From: Enterococcus_C asini_A
GTDB lineage: Bacteria; Bacillota; Bacilli; Lactobacillales; Enterococcaceae
DNA: 64,000 nucleotides
Strand: one strand, 5' to 3'
NCBI RefSeq assembly: GCF_031928785.1
Contig: NZ_JARQAL010000006.1
The notes under the pieces: generated by a model
Databases searched by the model: none
Told to the model about the DNA's origin: nothing
What the model saw: only the letters and a program-made list of their open reading frames with translations
Shown here: one piece after another, positions 15,953 through 24,144 of the stretch
How positions within the stretch are numbered: the first letter of the stretch is position 1
Layout: each line of letters starts with the position of its first letter
Program-made: the position numbers and the translations under genes

Positions 15953-16609
15953 ATGGATCATCATGTTTTGCAAGAATATTTGACCGCCCATCAGTTTCCC
16001 ATCATTAAAAAAAGTTATAAAAAATATTTAACCTATGAAGGTATTCAAGACAGCTATGTCTATATTTTGAAAAGTGGCGTGATAAAAACCAGCGTCATCT
16101 CAAAAGATGGTCGTCAGTTTAACCTGCGTTATATCAATCAACTGGAAATCGTCTCCTTATTAAAGGACGAATATTCCCAGTTTATCGACGCCCCCTTTAA
16201 CATTCGTATCGAATCTCCCGAGGCGGAACTCTACCGCATCGACCGGGTGCAATTTTGGAAAGACATCAACCGCAGCATGGATTTACAGCTTTATGTGAAA
16301 GATTATTACCGCGTACGCCTGTTGAACAATATGAAAAAACTGCAACAAATGTTGATGAACGGGAAATTCGGCGCGGTCTGCACCCAGCTCTATGAATTTC
16401 AAGAGCTCTTCGGCGTACCTACAGAAGACGGGATCTTGATTGACTTTGTGGTGACCAACGAGGAAATCGCTCGTTTTTGTGGCATCACCACCGCTTCTTC
16501 GGTCTCTCGCATGCTCCAACAACTGCGGGAAATGAAAGCCATTTGCATTGAAAACCACAAGATTTTAATTCGGGATTTGGAGAAAATCACCGATAATATT
16601 ATTTTTTAG
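15953..16609 (+). CDS. Crp/Fnr-superfamily regulator, PrfA-like
   Basis: A 218-residue protein with an N-terminal cyclic-nucleotide-like barrel (YVYILKSGVIKTSVISKDGR, about residues 40-60), a long central helix, and a C-terminal winged helix (TNEEIARFCGITTASSVSRMLQQLREM, ~165-195). The layout, including NGKFGAVCTQLYEF before the HTH and the S-SVSR recognition helix, resembles PrfA and streptococcal Srv more than Fnr. There are no clustered cysteines for an iron-sulfur centre. The chosen ATG follows AAGGAG at 15940; upstream in-frame codons lack an SD. It is divergent from the MFS gene, with Crp-type palindromes between them. The ligand is unknown. Confidence 0.85.
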   Translation: MDHHVLQEYLTAHQFPIIKKSYKKYLTYEGIQDSYVYILKSGVIKTSVISKDGRQFNLRYINQLEIVSLLKDEYSQFIDAPFNIRIESPEAELYRIDRVQFWKDINRSMDLQLYVKDYYRVRLLNNMKKLQQMLMNGKFGAVCTQLYEFQELFGVPTEDGILIDFVVTNEEIARFCGITTASSVSRMLQQLREMKAICIENHKILIRDLEKITDNIIF

Positions 16610-16620
16610 CTAGTCAGGAA

Positions 16621-16666
16621 AAAACAGCACCAAAAGCAGAAGGTTCATCGCTTTTGGTGCTGTTTT
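16621..16666. terminator. Bidirectional terminator
   Basis: A perfect 17-bp stem (CAGCACCAAAAGC core) has flanking A and T runs, between the regulator gene and the methionine operon. Confidence 0.92.
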
Positions 16667-16708
16667 GCTGTTTAACTGCCTAACCTGTTCAGAGAAAATG
16701 AGTAAAAG

Positions 16709-16807
16709 TCATTCCCACTCAGCTTTTAATTTCGTTACTTGCTCTTGCCAATCTTTTCCAAAAAGTTCTTCTGGCGTATCACTTTTTTCCACTGAGGTAT
16801 CGTGCAA
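16709..16807 (-). CDS. Candidate 32-residue small protein after metH
   Basis: A minus-strand frame from TTG (16805-16807) to TGA. It encodes a strikingly protein-like acidic peptide, with TPEELFGKDWQEQVTKLKAEW in essence: alternating charged helix faces and two tryptophans. The start has only a weak SD (AAGGCGAG), 15 bases after the metH stop. It might be a small gene at the end of the metF-metH operon or a relic of a larger one. No family is recognised. Confidence 0.3.
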   Translation of the reverse strand: MHDTSVEKSDTPEELFGKDWQEQVTKLKAEWE

Positions 16808-16821
16808 TTTACTCGCCTTGC

Positions 16822-19236
16822 CTATCCCTCTTTATGCTGAGCAAAAAACTCTTGAGCGATTGTCACCGATTCCATGGCGTCTTTGGCATAGTAATCCGCT
16901 CCTACAAATTCTCGGTAGTCTTCGTTTAACACGGCGCCTCCTACCATAAAGCTACAGTCTAAACCAGCAGCTTTTACGGCAGCAATGGTCTTTTTCATAT
17001 TTTGCACTGTAGTGGTCATCAAGGCCGATAATCCCGCAAGCTGAATCTTTTCTTGGCGAATGGTTGCCACCACCGTTTCAATCGGCACATCTTTGCCTAA
17101 ATCCACCACTTCAAAACCATAATTTTCCAGCATCATTTTGACGATGTTTTTGCCAATGTCGTGGATGTCTCCCGCCACAGTGGCGAGCAAAATACGCCCT
17201 TTTCCCTCTGTCTGACTTTCGTGAGCGGCCATATGGGTTTTTAGCACTTCTTGAGCCCCTTTGACCGCTTCAGCACTTTGCATCAACTGAGGCAAAAATA
17301 ATGTACCGGCTTCAAATTTTTGCCCCACTTCGTCTAAAGCCGGGATGAATTCTTCATTGACGATTTCCAAAGGGGTCTTATTTACCAGCAGTTTTTGAGT
17401 TGTGGCGGGGGTTTCTTCTTTACGCCCTTGTAAAATCAACTGGCGCAAACTTTCCTCAGGCGAATTTTTATCCTTTGGTGTCTTCGGCTTGCCATCTGCT
17501 GTTTCCTTTGGCAAAGCAAGCCCAAATTGCAAGTCTTGGCAGTGGGTGATATAGTCTTTGGCATCTAGATCTTGCTGGTTAATCACCCGCAATGTGCGCA
17601 CCGTGGCCATCATTTGGGCACTTGCTGGATTGAGAATGGGCGCAGACAATCCTGCTCCTGCGGCCGCGGCTAAAAAGGTGCTGTTTAATAACGGCCGGTT
17701 GGGCAAGCCAAAGGAAACATTGCTGATTCCAGCCACGGTTTGCACCCCTAGCTCTTTTAATAATTTCAAGGTTTCTAAGGTGACAGCCACTTGATCTTGT
17801 TGGGCCGAAGCCGTCAAGACTAAAGGATCAATCAAAATATCCTCTTTGGCAATGCCGAAACTTGCGGCCGTCTCCACAATTTTTTGCGCCACCGCCAACC
17901 GTCCTTTGGCAGTTCTAGGAATCCCTCCTTCATCTAAGGCTAAGCCCAAAACCAAGGCACCGTATTTTTTGGCAATAGGAAAAATTTCCGCCATCACTTC
18001 AGGCTTGCCATTGACGGAATTAATCAAAGGCCGGCCATTGTAAGTCCGCACCCCGGCCTCAATCGCTGCCACTGAGGAAGAGTCGATTTGCAAAGGCACA
18101 TTAATGACACTTTGCAGCGCCTCTACGACTTGTTTCATCATGGCCGCTTCGTCGATTTCCGGTAAACCCACATTCACATCTAAAATTTCGCCACCGTCAT
18201 TGACTTGCTGAATGGCTTCTTTTAATAAATAGGCAAAATCCTTTTGGCGAATCGCGGCTTGCAGTCGTTTTTTCCCCGTAGGATTCAGGCGTTCTCCGAT
18301 AATCGTCAAGCGGTTGTCTAACATCACCGTTTCCACTCCAGAAGTTACGGCGGTTACTTTTTGTGGCTTTGGTGTTGCTGGCATACTACGATCCAATAAA
18401 CTCCGCATTTCCCGAATAAATTCTGGAGTGGTGCCGCAACAGCCGCCAACTACTCGCACCCCTAACGCCAACATTTTTGCTACCGATTGACTGTAATCTG
18501 CCGCACTAAGGCGATAAACAGTTTGCCCCTCGACCATTTCCGGCAGTCCCGCATTGGCTTGCACGATTACCGGCACTTTGGCAAAACGGGTCACTTGCTC
18601 CACTAAAGGGAGTAATTCTGCTGGGCCCAGAGAACAGTTTAAGCCCACTGCCTCAGCTCCTAAAGCTTGTAAGGTTAACGTGGCGGTCACCGGATCACAG
18701 CCCACAAAAGTCCGTCCGTCTCCTTGATAGGTCATGGTGACAAAAATCGGCAAGTCGGTGTTTTCCTTAATGGCCAGCATGGCAGCTTTGGTTTCCAATA
18801 AATCACTCATGGTTTCCAAAATCACCAAATCCGCCCCGGCAGCTTCTGCCAATTTAGCTTGTTGGGCAAAGAGGTCGTAAGCTTCTTCAAAACTCATAGT
18901 CCCTAAAGGTTGCAATAACGCCCCAATCGGTCCCATATCATAGGCCACAAAAGTAGCCCCACTGCTTTTTGCCAATCGAATGGCGGCCGTAATAATTTCC
19001 GGTAATTTCTCCGCGGGAATTTTATGGCCGTTAGCTTGAAAGGTATTGGCGGTGATGATGTCCGCCCCCGCTTTTACATAAGCTCGGTGAATCTCCGCTA
19101 CAATCTCAGGATGAGTCACATTAAAATACTCCGGCTGCATCCCCGCTTCCAATCCTTTTTCTTGCAGCATCGTCCCCATGGCTCCGTCAATTAATAAAAA
19201 TCCTTGGTGCAATGCTTCTTTTAGACTGCCTTTCAT
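16822..19236 (-). CDS. metH: Cobalamin-dependent methionine synthase lacking the reactivation domain
   Basis: 804 residues against ~1200 for E. coli MetH. The domains are in order: homocysteine-binding barrel (1-290; zinc ligands in LNCSLGP near 203 and VVGGCCGTTP near 267), methyltetrahydrofolate-binding barrel (310-560; TIIGERLNPTGKK), four-helix cap (~610-690), and B12-binding Rossmann domain (~690-804) with the GDIHDIGKN lower-axial histidine motif. The C-terminal AdoMet reactivation domain is absent; the next gene upstream supplies it as a separate protein. It transfers methyl from 5-methyl-THF to homocysteine through methylcobalamin. Its start abuts the stop of that gene, and metF is in the same operon. 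Confidence 0.95.
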   Translation of the reverse strand: MKGSLKEALHQGFLLIDGAMGTMLQEKGLEAGMQPEYFNVTHPEIVAEIHRAYVKAGADIITANTFQANGHKIPAEKLPEIITAAIRLAKSSGATFVAYDMGPIGALLQPLGTMSFEEAYDLFAQQAKLAEAAGADLVILETMSDLLETKAAMLAIKENTDLPIFVTMTYQGDGRTFVGCDPVTATLTLQALGAEAVGLNCSLGPAELLPLVEQVTRFAKVPVIVQANAGLPEMVEGQTVYRLSAADYSQSVAKMLALGVRVVGGCCGTTPEFIREMRSLLDRSMPATPKPQKVTAVTSGVETVMLDNRLTIIGERLNPTGKKRLQAAIRQKDFAYLLKEAIQQVNDGGEILDVNVGLPEIDEAAMMKQVVEALQSVINVPLQIDSSSVAAIEAGVRTYNGRPLINSVNGKPEVMAEIFPIAKKYGALVLGLALDEGGIPRTAKGRLAVAQKIVETAASFGIAKEDILIDPLVLTASAQQDQVAVTLETLKLLKELGVQTVAGISNVSFGLPNRPLLNSTFLAAAAGAGLSAPILNPASAQMMATVRTLRVINQQDLDAKDYITHCQDLQFGLALPKETADGKPKTPKDKNSPEESLRQLILQGRKEETPATTQKLLVNKTPLEIVNEEFIPALDEVGQKFEAGTLFLPQLMQSAEAVKGAQEVLKTHMAAHESQTEGKGRILLATVAGDIHDIGKNIVKMMLENYGFEVVDLGKDVPIETVVATIRQEKIQLAGLSALMTTTVQNMKKTIAAVKAAGLDCSFMVGGAVLNEDYREFVGADYYAKDAMESVTIAQEFFAQHKEG

Positions 19237-19911
19237 CTACGCTCCCCCTTTGCGAAACTCACAAAAATTTTGACACTGACTGCAACTGCGAAACTTTGGC
19301 TTGGCATCTTTTGCATCGGTAAATAAGCCAATCACTGCCGTTACCGACTTTCTAGGAATCATCAAAAAATCTGCCGTTAGGGTAATGCCCAGTTTTTGAT
19401 CTGCTTGCAAACTAGCCAAAAAAGCCGGTTGCAAACTTAAGGGCAAATCCCCATAGCCGGGAGAATAACGCTGATTTATGGCAAAACCTAGCTCATCTGC
19501 GCTTTGGGCCATATCAGTTTGCGCCAAATCACAGACTTTTTCAATGTATTCCGTACACGCCGCATCCAAAACCAAAGCCCGGGTCAACTCCGTGATTTCA
19601 TAACGGCGAATCACTTGCTCGATTTCTGTGCCCAAGGTAACGGCTAACAATGCCACGCCATCCGCTTTGGCTAAATAACGCCAAATATCCCGGCCAGTTA
19701 ACACTAAATTCGTACCCAGCACTTTAATTTCTTGATTCGCTGTTTTCTCAATCTCAAAAAATTGATAGTGGTAGCGAGGGGTACTTTTGACTTGTACTTC
19801 CACCATGGCGTCTTCTACCAGTTCGTCGATTTCTGTGGTTAGCTCATGGCGGCGTTTATAGCCTAAATACCGCAAGACCTCCCGCTTTTCTAAAGGCAAC
19901 AATTCCTTCAA
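19237..19911 (-). CDS. Stand-alone methionine synthase reactivation-domain protein
   Basis: A 224-residue homologue of the AdoMet-binding activation domain of MetH. The family fingerprint RYSPGYGDLPLSLQ (near residue 155; in MetH RxSPGYxxxP) is intact, and the order of helices matches. In Thermotoga maritima the same split exists, with a MetH lacking the domain next to a separate reactivation protein, so this one presumably re-methylates cob(II)alamin on the neighbouring MetH using AdoMet and reduced flavodoxin. Unlike the fused domain, it ends in a cysteine cluster (CSQCQNFCEF), a possible metal or iron-sulfur site. It overlaps metF by 4 bases and abuts metH. Confidence 0.88.
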   Translation of the reverse strand: MKELLPLEKREVLRYLGYKRRHELTTEIDELVEDAMVEVQVKSTPRYHYQFFEIEKTANQEIKVLGTNLVLTGRDIWRYLAKADGVALLAVTLGTEIEQVIRRYEITELTRALVLDAACTEYIEKVCDLAQTDMAQSADELGFAINQRYSPGYGDLPLSLQPAFLASLQADQKLGITLTADFLMIPRKSVTAVIGLFTDAKDAKPKFRSCSQCQNFCEFRKGGA

Positions 19912-20771
19912 TGCCGCTCACCTCGCAAATAATCAAAGGTTTTTAAAGCTATTTCCGGACGATTCATCGTATACAAATGCACCCCGTCCACTCCATGGGC
20001 AATTAAATCACTCATTTGCTCCCAAGCATAATCCAAACTAGCCTTTTGCAATTCCACTGGGTCTTCACCGTAGCGATGAATCAGTTTAATCAATTTTGAA
20101 GGCAAAGAAGAGCCACACATAAAAATCATCTTTTGCACTTGGGCTTTGGACAAAATCGGCATAATCCCTGCAACAATCGGTTTGGTGACCCCCGCCTGAT
20201 CCGCTCCTTCTAGCATCCGATAAAAGCAGTCGTTATCAAAAAACAATTGAGAAATAAAAAAGTCCGCCCCCGCCTGTTCTTTTTCCAGCAGATGTTGGTA
20301 GTTTTCCTGATCGATTGCTTGGCTAATATGCCCTTCTGGATAACAGGCAGCTCCCACTGAAAAGTGATCATCTGCTTTAATTGCCGCTACTAAATCCTTG
20401 GCATAGCAAAAATCTGGCACAGCTTCTCCCGTTTCAGGTAAATCTCCCCGCAGAGCTAAAACATTTTCCACATGGGCTTTTTTCATCTCTTGTAAGATTT
20501 CGGCCACATCTTTTTGTCCGTTATTAACACAGGTCAAATGATGCAAAGGCTCAATTCCGTAGCGTTCTTTAATCGTCTTGGCAATTTCCAACGTCGCATT
20601 GCAGCCACCACTGCCCCCGGCTCCATACGTAACACTAACAAAATCTGGAGAGAGACTTTCAAGTTCTTGCAAAGTCTGATAGATCGTCTCTAAGCCACTC
20701 TCTTTTTTAGGAGGAAAGACCTCCAAAGAAAGCACCGTTTTATTGGTTTGAAACAAGTCGCCAATCTTCAC
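19908..20771 (-). CDS. metF: 5,10-methylenetetrahydrofolate reductase
   Basis: A ~287-residue FAD-dependent TIM barrel that makes 5-methyl-THF for MetH. Seen are EVFPPKK (catalytic Glu near the N-terminus), VTYGAGGSG, LALRGD, GAACYPEGH and ISQLFFD (FAD and folate contacts). The frame could start at an ATG at 20801, but no SD precedes it. The GTG at 20769-20771, with AGGAG eight bases before it, gives MKIGDLFQ, a normal MetF beginning, and I prefer it. It is the first gene of metF-reactivation protein-metH. Its promoter must lie in the 20772-20860 stretch shared with the divergent ECF gene. Confidence 0.95.
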   Translation of the reverse strand: MKIGDLFQTNKTVLSLEVFPPKKESGLETIYQTLQELESLSPDFVSVTYGAGGSGGCNATLEIAKTIKERYGIEPLHHLTCVNNGQKDVAEILQEMKKAHVENVLALRGDLPETGEAVPDFCYAKDLVAAIKADDHFSVGAACYPEGHISQAIDQENYQHLLEKEQAGADFFISQLFFDNDCFYRMLEGADQAGVTKPIVAGIMPILSKAQVQKMIFMCGSSLPSKLIKLIHRYGEDPVELQKASLDYAWEQMSDLIAHGVDGVHLYTMNRPEIALKTFDYLRGERH

Positions 20772-20860
20772 TCCCTCAACTCCTAACAAAGTTTTTCCCA
20801 TTTTACCATGTTTTTCAATAAAAAAGGGTAATTTTCAGAAAATTCCGCCTTCCATCCCCT

Positions 20861-20945
20861 AAAGAGGTATGCTACAGTAAAGAAAAATTAAGAGCACGAC
20901 TAGCTGGGGGCAATTTAGAAGCTCCCCATGGATTTATGCCTCTTT
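20861..20945 (+). promoter_or_regulatory. Structured leader of the ECF S component gene (riboswitch candidate)
   Basis: AAAGAGGTAT (20861-20870) pairs with ATGCCTCTTT (20936-20945), ten pairs with one G-U. They enclose ~65 bases that contain a second hairpin (CTGGGGGC / GCTCCCCA, ~20904-20929). The long closing stem around a multi-element loop resembles an aptamer P1. I do not recognise the class (no B12 box, no THI or THF signature). The structure ends 45 bases before the SD. Confidence 0.4.
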
Positions 20946-21002
20946 TCTTAAAACGTTCTGGGAAATTCCCACCAACTTCAAACATTTTCTGAGGTGAACT
21001 TT

Positions 21003-21521
21003 GTGACCAAGTCAACTTTAACCGCCCGTCGGATCGCGTATTTAGCTTTACTTAGCGCAGCTTGCGTGGTAGGCCGGCTCTCCTTTACCTTTTTACCCAA
21101 TGTGCAACCGATGACCGCCATTTTGCTATTGTTAACCTTATTATTGAGCCTACCTGAAGCTCTTCTGGTAATGAGCATCTCATTAGTCGTTACCAACTTG
21201 TTTGTCGGCTTAGGCATTTGGACAGTGGGACAATTTTTAAGTTATTTAGGCATTATGCTGCTTTTTTGGCTGCTCGCTCGCCTGCCTTTCTTTAAAACCC
21301 GTCTGTGGCTACAAGCACTTTTAGCCGCCGCAATGGGCTTTTTATACGGATTTCTCTATTCGATTTTCAATTATTTTCTCTACGGCATGAGTATTTTCTG
21401 GCCTTATTGGCTCCAAGGACTCCCCTTTGACGCCCTACACGCCGGGGGCAATTTGGTGTTTTATCTCTTGTTATTTCCGGTATTTCAAAAATTGTTTAAA
21501 CAGTTTTTGAAAAAGACATAG
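21003..21521 (+). CDS. ECF transporter S component, probably for cobalamin (CbrT-like)
   Basis: A 172-residue membrane protein with six hydrophobic segments. The pattern FTFLPNVQPMTAILLLLT near residue 30 and the ending LPFDALHAGGNLVFYLLLFP is that of the ECF S subfamily that includes the cobalamin-specific CbrT of Lactobacillus delbrueckii. Its place, divergent from the B12-dependent methionine synthase operon, supports vitamin B12 as substrate; this is inference. The start is GTG at 21003 after GAGGTGA; an in-frame GTG at 20994 overlaps that SD. No ECF energising module lies in the window. A structured leader precedes it and a strong terminator follows. Confidence 0.75.
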   Translation: MTKSTLTARRIAYLALLSAACVVGRLSFTFLPNVQPMTAILLLLTLLLSLPEALLVMSISLVVTNLFVGLGIWTVGQFLSYLGIMLLFWLLARLPFFKTRLWLQALLAAAMGFLYGFLYSIFNYFLYGMSIFWPYWLQGLPFDALHAGGNLVFYLLLFPVFQKLFKQFLKKT

Positions 21522-21562
21522 AAAAATCCTGCACTTTCCCTGATTGAAAGTGCAGGATTTTT
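21522..21562. terminator. Bidirectional terminator
   Basis: A perfect 16-bp stem (AAAATCCTGCACTTTC and its complement) followed by T5 lies between the converging ECF and MFS genes. Confidence 0.92.
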
Positions 21563-21564
21563 GG

Positions 21565-22731
21565 TTAGTTTGATTGTGGAATCACTTTCTTCAACCGCTC
21601 TGAAGCCAGCAAAATCAACACGCCAAAAAACAATAAATACAAGGGATATAATGTAATGGACAAATACTCAACCACCACCCCAAACAATGGAGGTAAAAAC
21701 GTCGTGCCTACATAGGCTGTAGCCATTTGGACGCCAATTACCGACTGAGAATTTTCCGCACCAAAGTTGTCTGGCGTAGCATGAATGATAGCCGGATAAA
21801 TCGGTGCACCACCAAAACCAATAATCAACAAGCCCGCTAGTGCCAGTAAGTCAGTTTGGACTGGCAATATCACACAGATAATTCCTACTAATAAAATCCC
21901 CGTCCCCAGTCGCACTAGCTGACGATCCCCTAAATAATCCGCAAAAAAACCACTGAGAAAGCGTCCAAAAGTAATTCCCAAAAAGAAGAATGATGCAAAA
22001 CGCGCAGCAATTTCCGGATTCACTTGCCGGACTTGGACCAGATAAGTGCTAGCCCACAAGCCGGTGGTCTGTTCCAAAGCACAATAAGCCAAAAAGGTAA
22101 ACAATACATACTTAATCCCTTTTAAGCGAAAAACTTCCCCAAAGGACAATTGTTTACTAAGAGGGGTCCCTGTCTGACTTTTATCCTTGCCCATTTTCCA
22201 TAAAGGCAGACTGATAAAAAGAATTACCGTTAAAGCCAGTTGCAAGACACCTACTGCCCGATAGCCCCCTTGCCAACTTTGCTGGGTCAAATAATGGCCC
22301 ATAATATAAGGACTCACCGCTGCCCCCACACCCCAGCAACAATGAAGCCAGCTCATATGCCGACTGGGATAATAGAGCGCCACATATAGATTTAACGAGG
22401 CATCCACCGCACCCGCTCCTAAGCCATAAGGAATGGCCCAAAGACAGAGCTGCCAAAATGAAAAACTGACAGAAAAGCCAAACAAAGCTAAGGCTGTCAA
22501 TAAAACGCTACAAGCCGTCACCAAACCGGCGCCAAATCTGCGGGTCAAGCGGTCTGACAAAAGACTAGAAACGATCGTACCAAAGGAAATAATCATCGTC
22601 ACTAAGCCAGCGTAAGAGATGGGCACTGCCAACTGGCCTTGCATGACCGGCCAAGCCGATCCCAACAAAGAATCCGGCAAGCCGAGGCTAATAAAAGCCA
22701 AATAGATAATGATTAATAACAGAGAATACAT
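21565..22731 (-). CDS. MFS transporter (FucP/sugar-like subgroup)
   Basis: A 388-residue, twelve-helix major facilitator. The N-terminus GLPDSLLGSAWPVM and the loop SDRLTRRFGAGLVTACS (motif A: D-R-R-G) are typical of a sugar/fosmidomycin-like MFS group. The pattern YGLGAGAVDASLNLYVALYYPSRHMSWLHCCWGVGAAVSP resembles the family that includes fucose permease-like and YfkF-like proteins (only the short core GAGAVDASLN is diagnostic). The substrate is unknown. It is monocistronic, with an SD-like GGAG before the ATG. Its terminator is shared with the ECF gene, and nothing around it fixes its role. Confidence 0.8.
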   Translation of the reverse strand: MYSLLLIIIYLAFISLGLPDSLLGSAWPVMQGQLAVPISYAGLVTMIISFGTIVSSLLSDRLTRRFGAGLVTACSVLLTALALFGFSVSFSFWQLCLWAIPYGLGAGAVDASLNLYVALYYPSRHMSWLHCCWGVGAAVSPYIMGHYLTQQSWQGGYRAVGVLQLALTVILFISLPLWKMGKDKSQTGTPLSKQLSFGEVFRLKGIKYVLFTFLAYCALEQTTGLWASTYLVQVRQVNPEIAARFASFFFLGITFGRFLSGFFADYLGDRQLVRLGTGILLVGIICVILPVQTDLLALAGLLIIGFGGAPIYPAIIHATPDNFGAENSQSVIGVQMATAYVGTTFLPPLFGVVVEYLSITLYPLYLLFFGVLILLASERLKKVIPQSN

Positions 22732-22870
22732 GAAGAACTCCTTGATAAACTAGCCCATATATTGCTCATGGGCTCCGTTTTTTTCTTTAAGTTTACCTTG
22801 TAGCTAAAGAGAAAACTAGCTAAAAAGCAAAATTCTTCCGTTCAATTAGCTGGGGTTAGTTTTGGGAATC

Positions 22871-22904
22871 AAAAAAAGAGGCGACAAGTTTCTGTCACCT
22901 CTTC
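22871..22904 (-). terminator. Terminator after the nirBD-nirC operon
   Basis: AAGAGGTGACAG and TTGTCGCCTCTT form a hairpin followed by T7 on the minus strand, 12 bases past the nirC stop. Confidence 0.85.
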
Positions 22905-22915
22905 TTACAGAATTA

Positions 22916-23746
22916 CTATTTCCGCTCCAACACCCCGGCTACGGGTTCTTCATCAATAATCCCAGTATTCTGGGCTTTTTCTTTCATGCCAACTTTAAAG
23001 GCTAGGAAATAACTCCCTGCCAAAATCACGCCGCCACCGACGAAATTTCCCAACCAAACAAAGAGCATATTGGAAGCAAATTGGCTCCAAGTTGCGCCAC
23101 CTGCTAAAATACCGGCGATAATCAAGAACATATTGGCCACCACGTGCTGATAGCCGGCAATTACAAAACCTGCCACGGGTAAAAAAGTACCGACAATTTT
23201 GCCGATAAAATCTTTGGCCGCCATATTCATATAGACCCCGGTACAGACTAAGATATTACAAGCAATCCCGGATAGGAAAGCTTGTAAAGGCGCATCGGCT
23301 ACTCGACCTAGTGCTACAGCAATGGTCCGTTCCACAAAGGCGCCTTGTAAAGTATTGGAGAAATAACCGAAGAAGACTGCCACTGCCGCAGCTCCCACAA
23401 AGTTAAAAATTGTGACCAAAAACATATTGCGCGCCCATTGTTTAAAGGTGATGGCTTTGGCGTACAAGGCCATGGTCACCGCTAGCATATTGCCTGTGAC
23501 CAATTCTCCCCCGACTAATAACAAACAAATCAAACCAAAGGGAAACATTAAAGCTCCTAACAAATTGACCAATGTGCCCCATTCTTTTGGCATGGAACCC
23601 ATGGTACGAATCATAGCCACGCCGGCAAGACCGATAAAGACCCCTGCCATAATTGCCAAGATGGCAGTCGTTAAAGTGCTGTATTCCGCCTTGGCTTTGC
23701 CACGCTTGATTGCTTCATCCACTAACTCTTTTGGTGATAAACTCAT
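22916..23746 (-). CDS. nirC: Formate/nitrite (FNT) family channel, NirC-like
   Basis: A 276-residue FNT pentameric channel with six membrane helices. Family landmarks are GVFIGLAGVAMIRT near residue 40, the GGELVTGNM pore loop, and LSGIACNILVCTGVYM in helix 5 (conserved Asn-Cys region near the central histidine site). Its place after nirBD points to nitrite import. The related FocA (formate) cannot be excluded by sequence alone. The chosen ATG follows GAGGGG; an alternative six codons upstream lacks an SD. About 90 bases separate it from nirD, so it is probably co-transcribed. Confidence 0.88.
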   Translation of the reverse strand: MSLSPKELVDEAIKRGKAKAEYSTLTTAILAIMAGVFIGLAGVAMIRTMGSMPKEWGTLVNLLGALMFPFGLICLLLVGGELVTGNMLAVTMALYAKAITFKQWARNMFLVTIFNFVGAAAVAVFFGYFSNTLQGAFVERTIAVALGRVADAPLQAFLSGIACNILVCTGVYMNMAAKDFIGKIVGTFLPVAGFVIAGYQHVVANMFLIIAGILAGGATWSQFASNMLFVWLGNFVGGGVILAGSYFLAFKVGMKEKAQNTGIIDEEPVAGVLERK

Positions 23747-23838
23747 TTTACCCCTCTTCTCCATTCATTTGGCAATGAAATGAGGAACCACCTTACTTCA
23801 TTGCCAGATTTGCTTTTATTATCTTGATTTCATCAACT

Positions 23839-24144
23839 TTAGGGAAATTCTACATAGATTTCGTCGCCTTCGACTGTCACAGGAAAAACCGGCACTTGGC
23901 CTTCATCTGGTTCTTGGATTTTGCCATCCACTAAGGAAATCTTATAATCCCGCATAGGTTCATAGACATATTCTCCCGAAACCAAGCCTTCTAAAATCGG
24001 GCCATTCGTTAAAGGACACTGATCAGCCAAGGCAAAAATGCGACCATCGCTGATTTCAAAGATGGCAATTTTTTGATTGTCAATGGTTACGGAGCGACCC
24101 ACTTGTGGCATTAACTTACTTTTATTGGTTGCAAAAACTTTCAT
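23839..24144 (-). CDS. nirD: Nitrite reductase (NADH) small subunit NirD
   Basis: A 101-residue Rieske-fold protein that partners NirB in assimilatory/dissimilatory nitrite reduction to ammonium. The fold is recognisable (IFALADQCPLTNGPILEG, then the second loop at YVYEPMRDYKISL), but the CxH and CxxH cluster ligands of true Rieske proteins are missing apart from one cysteine. This is normal for NirD/NasE. Its start overlaps the nirB stop by one base, so it is translationally coupled. It is followed by the FNT channel. Confidence 0.92.
   Translation of the reverse strand: MKVFATNKSKLMPQVGRSVTIDNQKIAIFEISDGRIFALADQCPLTNGPILEGLVSGEYVYEPMRDYKISLVDGKIQEPDEGQVPVFPVTVEGDEIYVEFP

Noticed and set aside
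23839..24144. NirD as a functional Rieske iron-sulfur protein
   Set aside because: The His ligands and the second cysteine are absent, as in other NirD/NasE proteins; only the fold is kept.
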